Part shown: positions 62,937 through 64,000 of the stretch, one piece after another
Position numbering within the stretch: position 1 is the stretch's first letter
How the letters are laid out: the number at the start of each line of letters is the position of its first letter
NCBI GenBank assembly: GCA_963838495.1
Contig: CAWIRC010000001.1
Coordinates: forward strand, 620,001-684,000
DNA: 64,000 nucleotides
Source: JBEKIK01 sp963838495
GTDB lineage: Bacteria; Planctomycetota; Planctomycetia; Pirellulales; Thermoguttaceae
Direction: 5' to 3'
Translations under genes and position numbers: made by a program
The notes under the pieces: generated by a model
Databases searched by the model: none
Told to the model about the DNA's origin: nothing
The model's input: the letters and a program-made list of their open reading frames with translations, nothing else

Positions 62937-63006
62937 CAGGAGTGCAAGGATTCGAATCCTGCGGAGCGGCTTTGGAGGCCGTTTGCTCTCCCAGGAGCAC
63001 ACTCCT
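62937..63006 (-). tRNA. tRNA-Trp(CCA)
   Basis: Acceptor aggagtg/cactcct perfect, D-stem gctc/gagc, anticodon loop CTCCAAA reads Trp, discriminator G. The T-arm is cagga-TTCGAAT-ccttg with an A-C mismatch at 53/61, and the D-loop is short. It lies 6 bp upstream of the Thr-like gene. Confidence 0.75.
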
Positions 63007-63041
63007 GTACTGCTCCCTGCGATTTTGCGGAGAGCAGTCCG

Positions 63042-63638
63042 TCACTTTTGAAGTTCCAAGTTCCAGTATGCTTCGCTGATGAACTTCGACCAGCTTGCAA
63101 TCCGCACGCTATGATCGGCATAAAGCGGTTTCCACGCCGGCCGAAGCGGTTTGTGGCGGAGTTTCAATCGGGCCTGTTCGGGCGTACGATCAGCCTTCCG
63201 CTTGTTGCAGGCCATGCAAGCCAATACGCAGTTTTCCCAACTTGACACACCGCCTTGCGACCGCGGCAAAACGTGGTCGATGGTTAATTCCTCGCTGCCC
63301 GGCTGCGCATCGCAATACTGGCAGGTATTGTGGTCCCGCTTGAACACATTCCGCCGGCTGAAAGTAACAGTTCCGATGGGCAGCCGATCATATCTGCTAA
63401 GGGTAATCACTTCGGGCACGCGCAGCCGGAATCGAATTGCCTGGATGAACGGTTCGTTGGCGCACGGCACGAGCTTCGACCAGTCAGCCCAGGTATAAAG
63501 CTGATAGTCTTCGGGATCTACCACACGTGCCGACTCGTTCCACAACAGCACCAGCGACCGTGCCACGGTGGCAACATGCACCGGTTGCCAGTTGCGATTC
63601 AAAACCAGCGTGTGTCGCTGTAGTACGCTGCGAACCAT
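63042..63638 (-). CDS. HNH endonuclease family protein
   Basis: 198 residues. The N-terminus MVRSVLQRHTLVLNRNWQPV and the ARVVDPEDYQLYTW region belong to the widespread short HNH proteins. The HNH/zinc part is RDHNTCQYCDAQPG, then TIDHVLPRSQGGVSSWENCV and LACMACNKRKADRTP, with two CxxC pairs and the DH catalytic step. Ribosome site ggag 8 bp before ATG. It lies between tRNA-Trp and tRNA-His on the same strand. Such proteins can be housekeeping-like in planctomycetes or linked to mobile elements; placement in a tRNA array fits the second view but does not prove it. Confidence 0.9.
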   Translation of the reverse strand: MVRSVLQRHTLVLNRNWQPVHVATVARSLVLLWNESARVVDPEDYQLYTWADWSKLVPCANEPFIQAIRFRLRVPEVITLSRYDRLPIGTVTFSRRNVFKRDHNTCQYCDAQPGSEELTIDHVLPRSQGGVSSWENCVLACMACNKRKADRTPEQARLKLRHKPLRPAWKPLYADHSVRIASWSKFISEAYWNLELQK

Positions 63639-63728
63639 GACTTTTCTCCATATCTTCCAGTTGAATAGTAAATGTTTTATTTATTTCAAATCATCATTCA
63701 GCACTCAACACTCATAATTCCAAAAAGG

Positions 63729-63803
63729 GTGTCTAGGGAGAGTCGAACTCCCACCTTCTGGTTCACAGCCAGCCGTGCAGAAACCGCTACACCACAGACA
63801 CCA
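63729..63803 (-). tRNA. tRNA-His(GTG)
   Basis: Acceptor gtgtctg/tagacac with encoded G-1 opposite C73, the histidine identity pair. D-stem gtgt/gcac, anticodon loop CTGTGAA (GTG), T-arm gggag-TTCGACT-ctccc. One mismatch at the base of the anticodon stem. Confidence 0.9.
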
Positions 63804-63854
63804 CTGCAATTATCGTTTATGCAAAACTCGCTTTGTTTGATAATCGTTTGCTAG

Positions 63855-63926
63855 CACCCCGACCAGGACTCGAACCCGGAACTCCTCGTTAGAACCGAGG
63901 AATGATGTCCGTTTCACCATCGGGGC
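63855..63926 (-). tRNA. tRNA-Arg(TCT)
   Basis: Acceptor gccccga/tcggggt (terminal G-U), anticodon arm cctcg-GTTCTAA-cgagg (anticodon TCT), T-arm ccggg-TTCGAGT-cctgg, discriminator G. Third arginine tRNA of the array. CCA is not encoded. Confidence 0.85.
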
Positions 63927-63945
63927 AAAGTTATCACTTATCAAG

Positions 63946-64000
63946 CGGAAGGCATGGGATTCGAACCCACATGACCCTTTCAGGGTCGCACGGTTTAGCA
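63946..64000 (-). tRNA. tRNA-Ser(GCT), 5' part outside window
   Basis: The 3' part is visible: anticodon context tGCTaaa, a long variable arm (cgaccctgaaagggtcatg), T-arm gtggg-TTCGAAT-cccat, acceptor 3' strand gccttcc and G73, as expected for serine. The 5' half lies beyond the window end. Confidence 0.85.

Overview
The window looks like a piece of a Planctomycetota chromosome, probably from a metagenome-derived assembly. Three things point there: a giant secreted protein that opens with the planctomycete-type 'LEQRALLS' surface signal and carries a dockerin-like pair, a PEP-CTERM protein, and a small SEC-C zinc protein. The lineage is inferred from these family signatures only; no rRNA is present.

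Layout. (1) 0-2.3 kb: the 3' part of a heavy-metal RND efflux transporter. (2) 3.0-8.1 kb: a very large hybrid histidine kinase broken by three frameshifts and one amber codon, with two copies of an 80-bp repeat on either side. (3) 8.8-11.6 kb, minus strand: a partial tryptophan operon (stand-alone RAM/AsnC-type domain, trpD, trpC, trpF). (4) 12.2-13.5 kb: a HemN-like radical SAM enzyme. (5) 13.8-28.8 kb, plus strand: a carbohydrate locus that fits uptake and breakdown of pectin-like plant polysaccharide (beta-helix GH141-like protein, DapA-type aldolase/lyase, sodium:solute symporter, a lipoprotein glycosidase, CE8 pectinesterase, URO-D-fold protein, GPH sugar:cation symporter, GH31). (6) 29.6-40.0 kb: two small envelope proteins, then a six-gene alpha-glucan (glycogen) cluster of three tandem GT4-like glycosyltransferases, two GH57 enzymes and GlgX. 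(7) 40.1-59.0 kb: a transposase remnant, a PEP-CTERM protein and a 17.5-kb gene for an M36 protease/adhesin of about 5,850 residues. (8) 59.3-61.0 kb: a tape-measure-like fragment and a slipin. (9) 61.4-64.0 kb: a minus-strand tRNA array with SEC-C, HNH endonuclease and membrane-protein genes between the tRNAs.

Odd throughout is the number of single-base indels. About 20 are visible because recognisable homology continues in another frame. They occur in the kinase, trpD, the glycosidases, the pectinesterase, both permease-type neighbours, the second GH57, the Cys-rich protein and the giant gene. Such an even spread suggests sequencing or assembly error more than gene decay, although the kinase, which also has a nonsense codon, may be truly dead. 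Several long open frames that look like gene fusions are products of these indels and are not annotated as fusions.

How the genes work together. The 14-29 kb block would let the cell bind and cut an uronic-acid-rich polysaccharide outside or in the periplasm, import the products through two secondary transporters and split the resulting keto-acid. The 30-40 kb block would store glucose as a branched alpha-glucan and remobilise it. The tRNA array carries an unusual arginine set (anticodons GCG, TCG, TCT) next to partly decayed tRNA copies.
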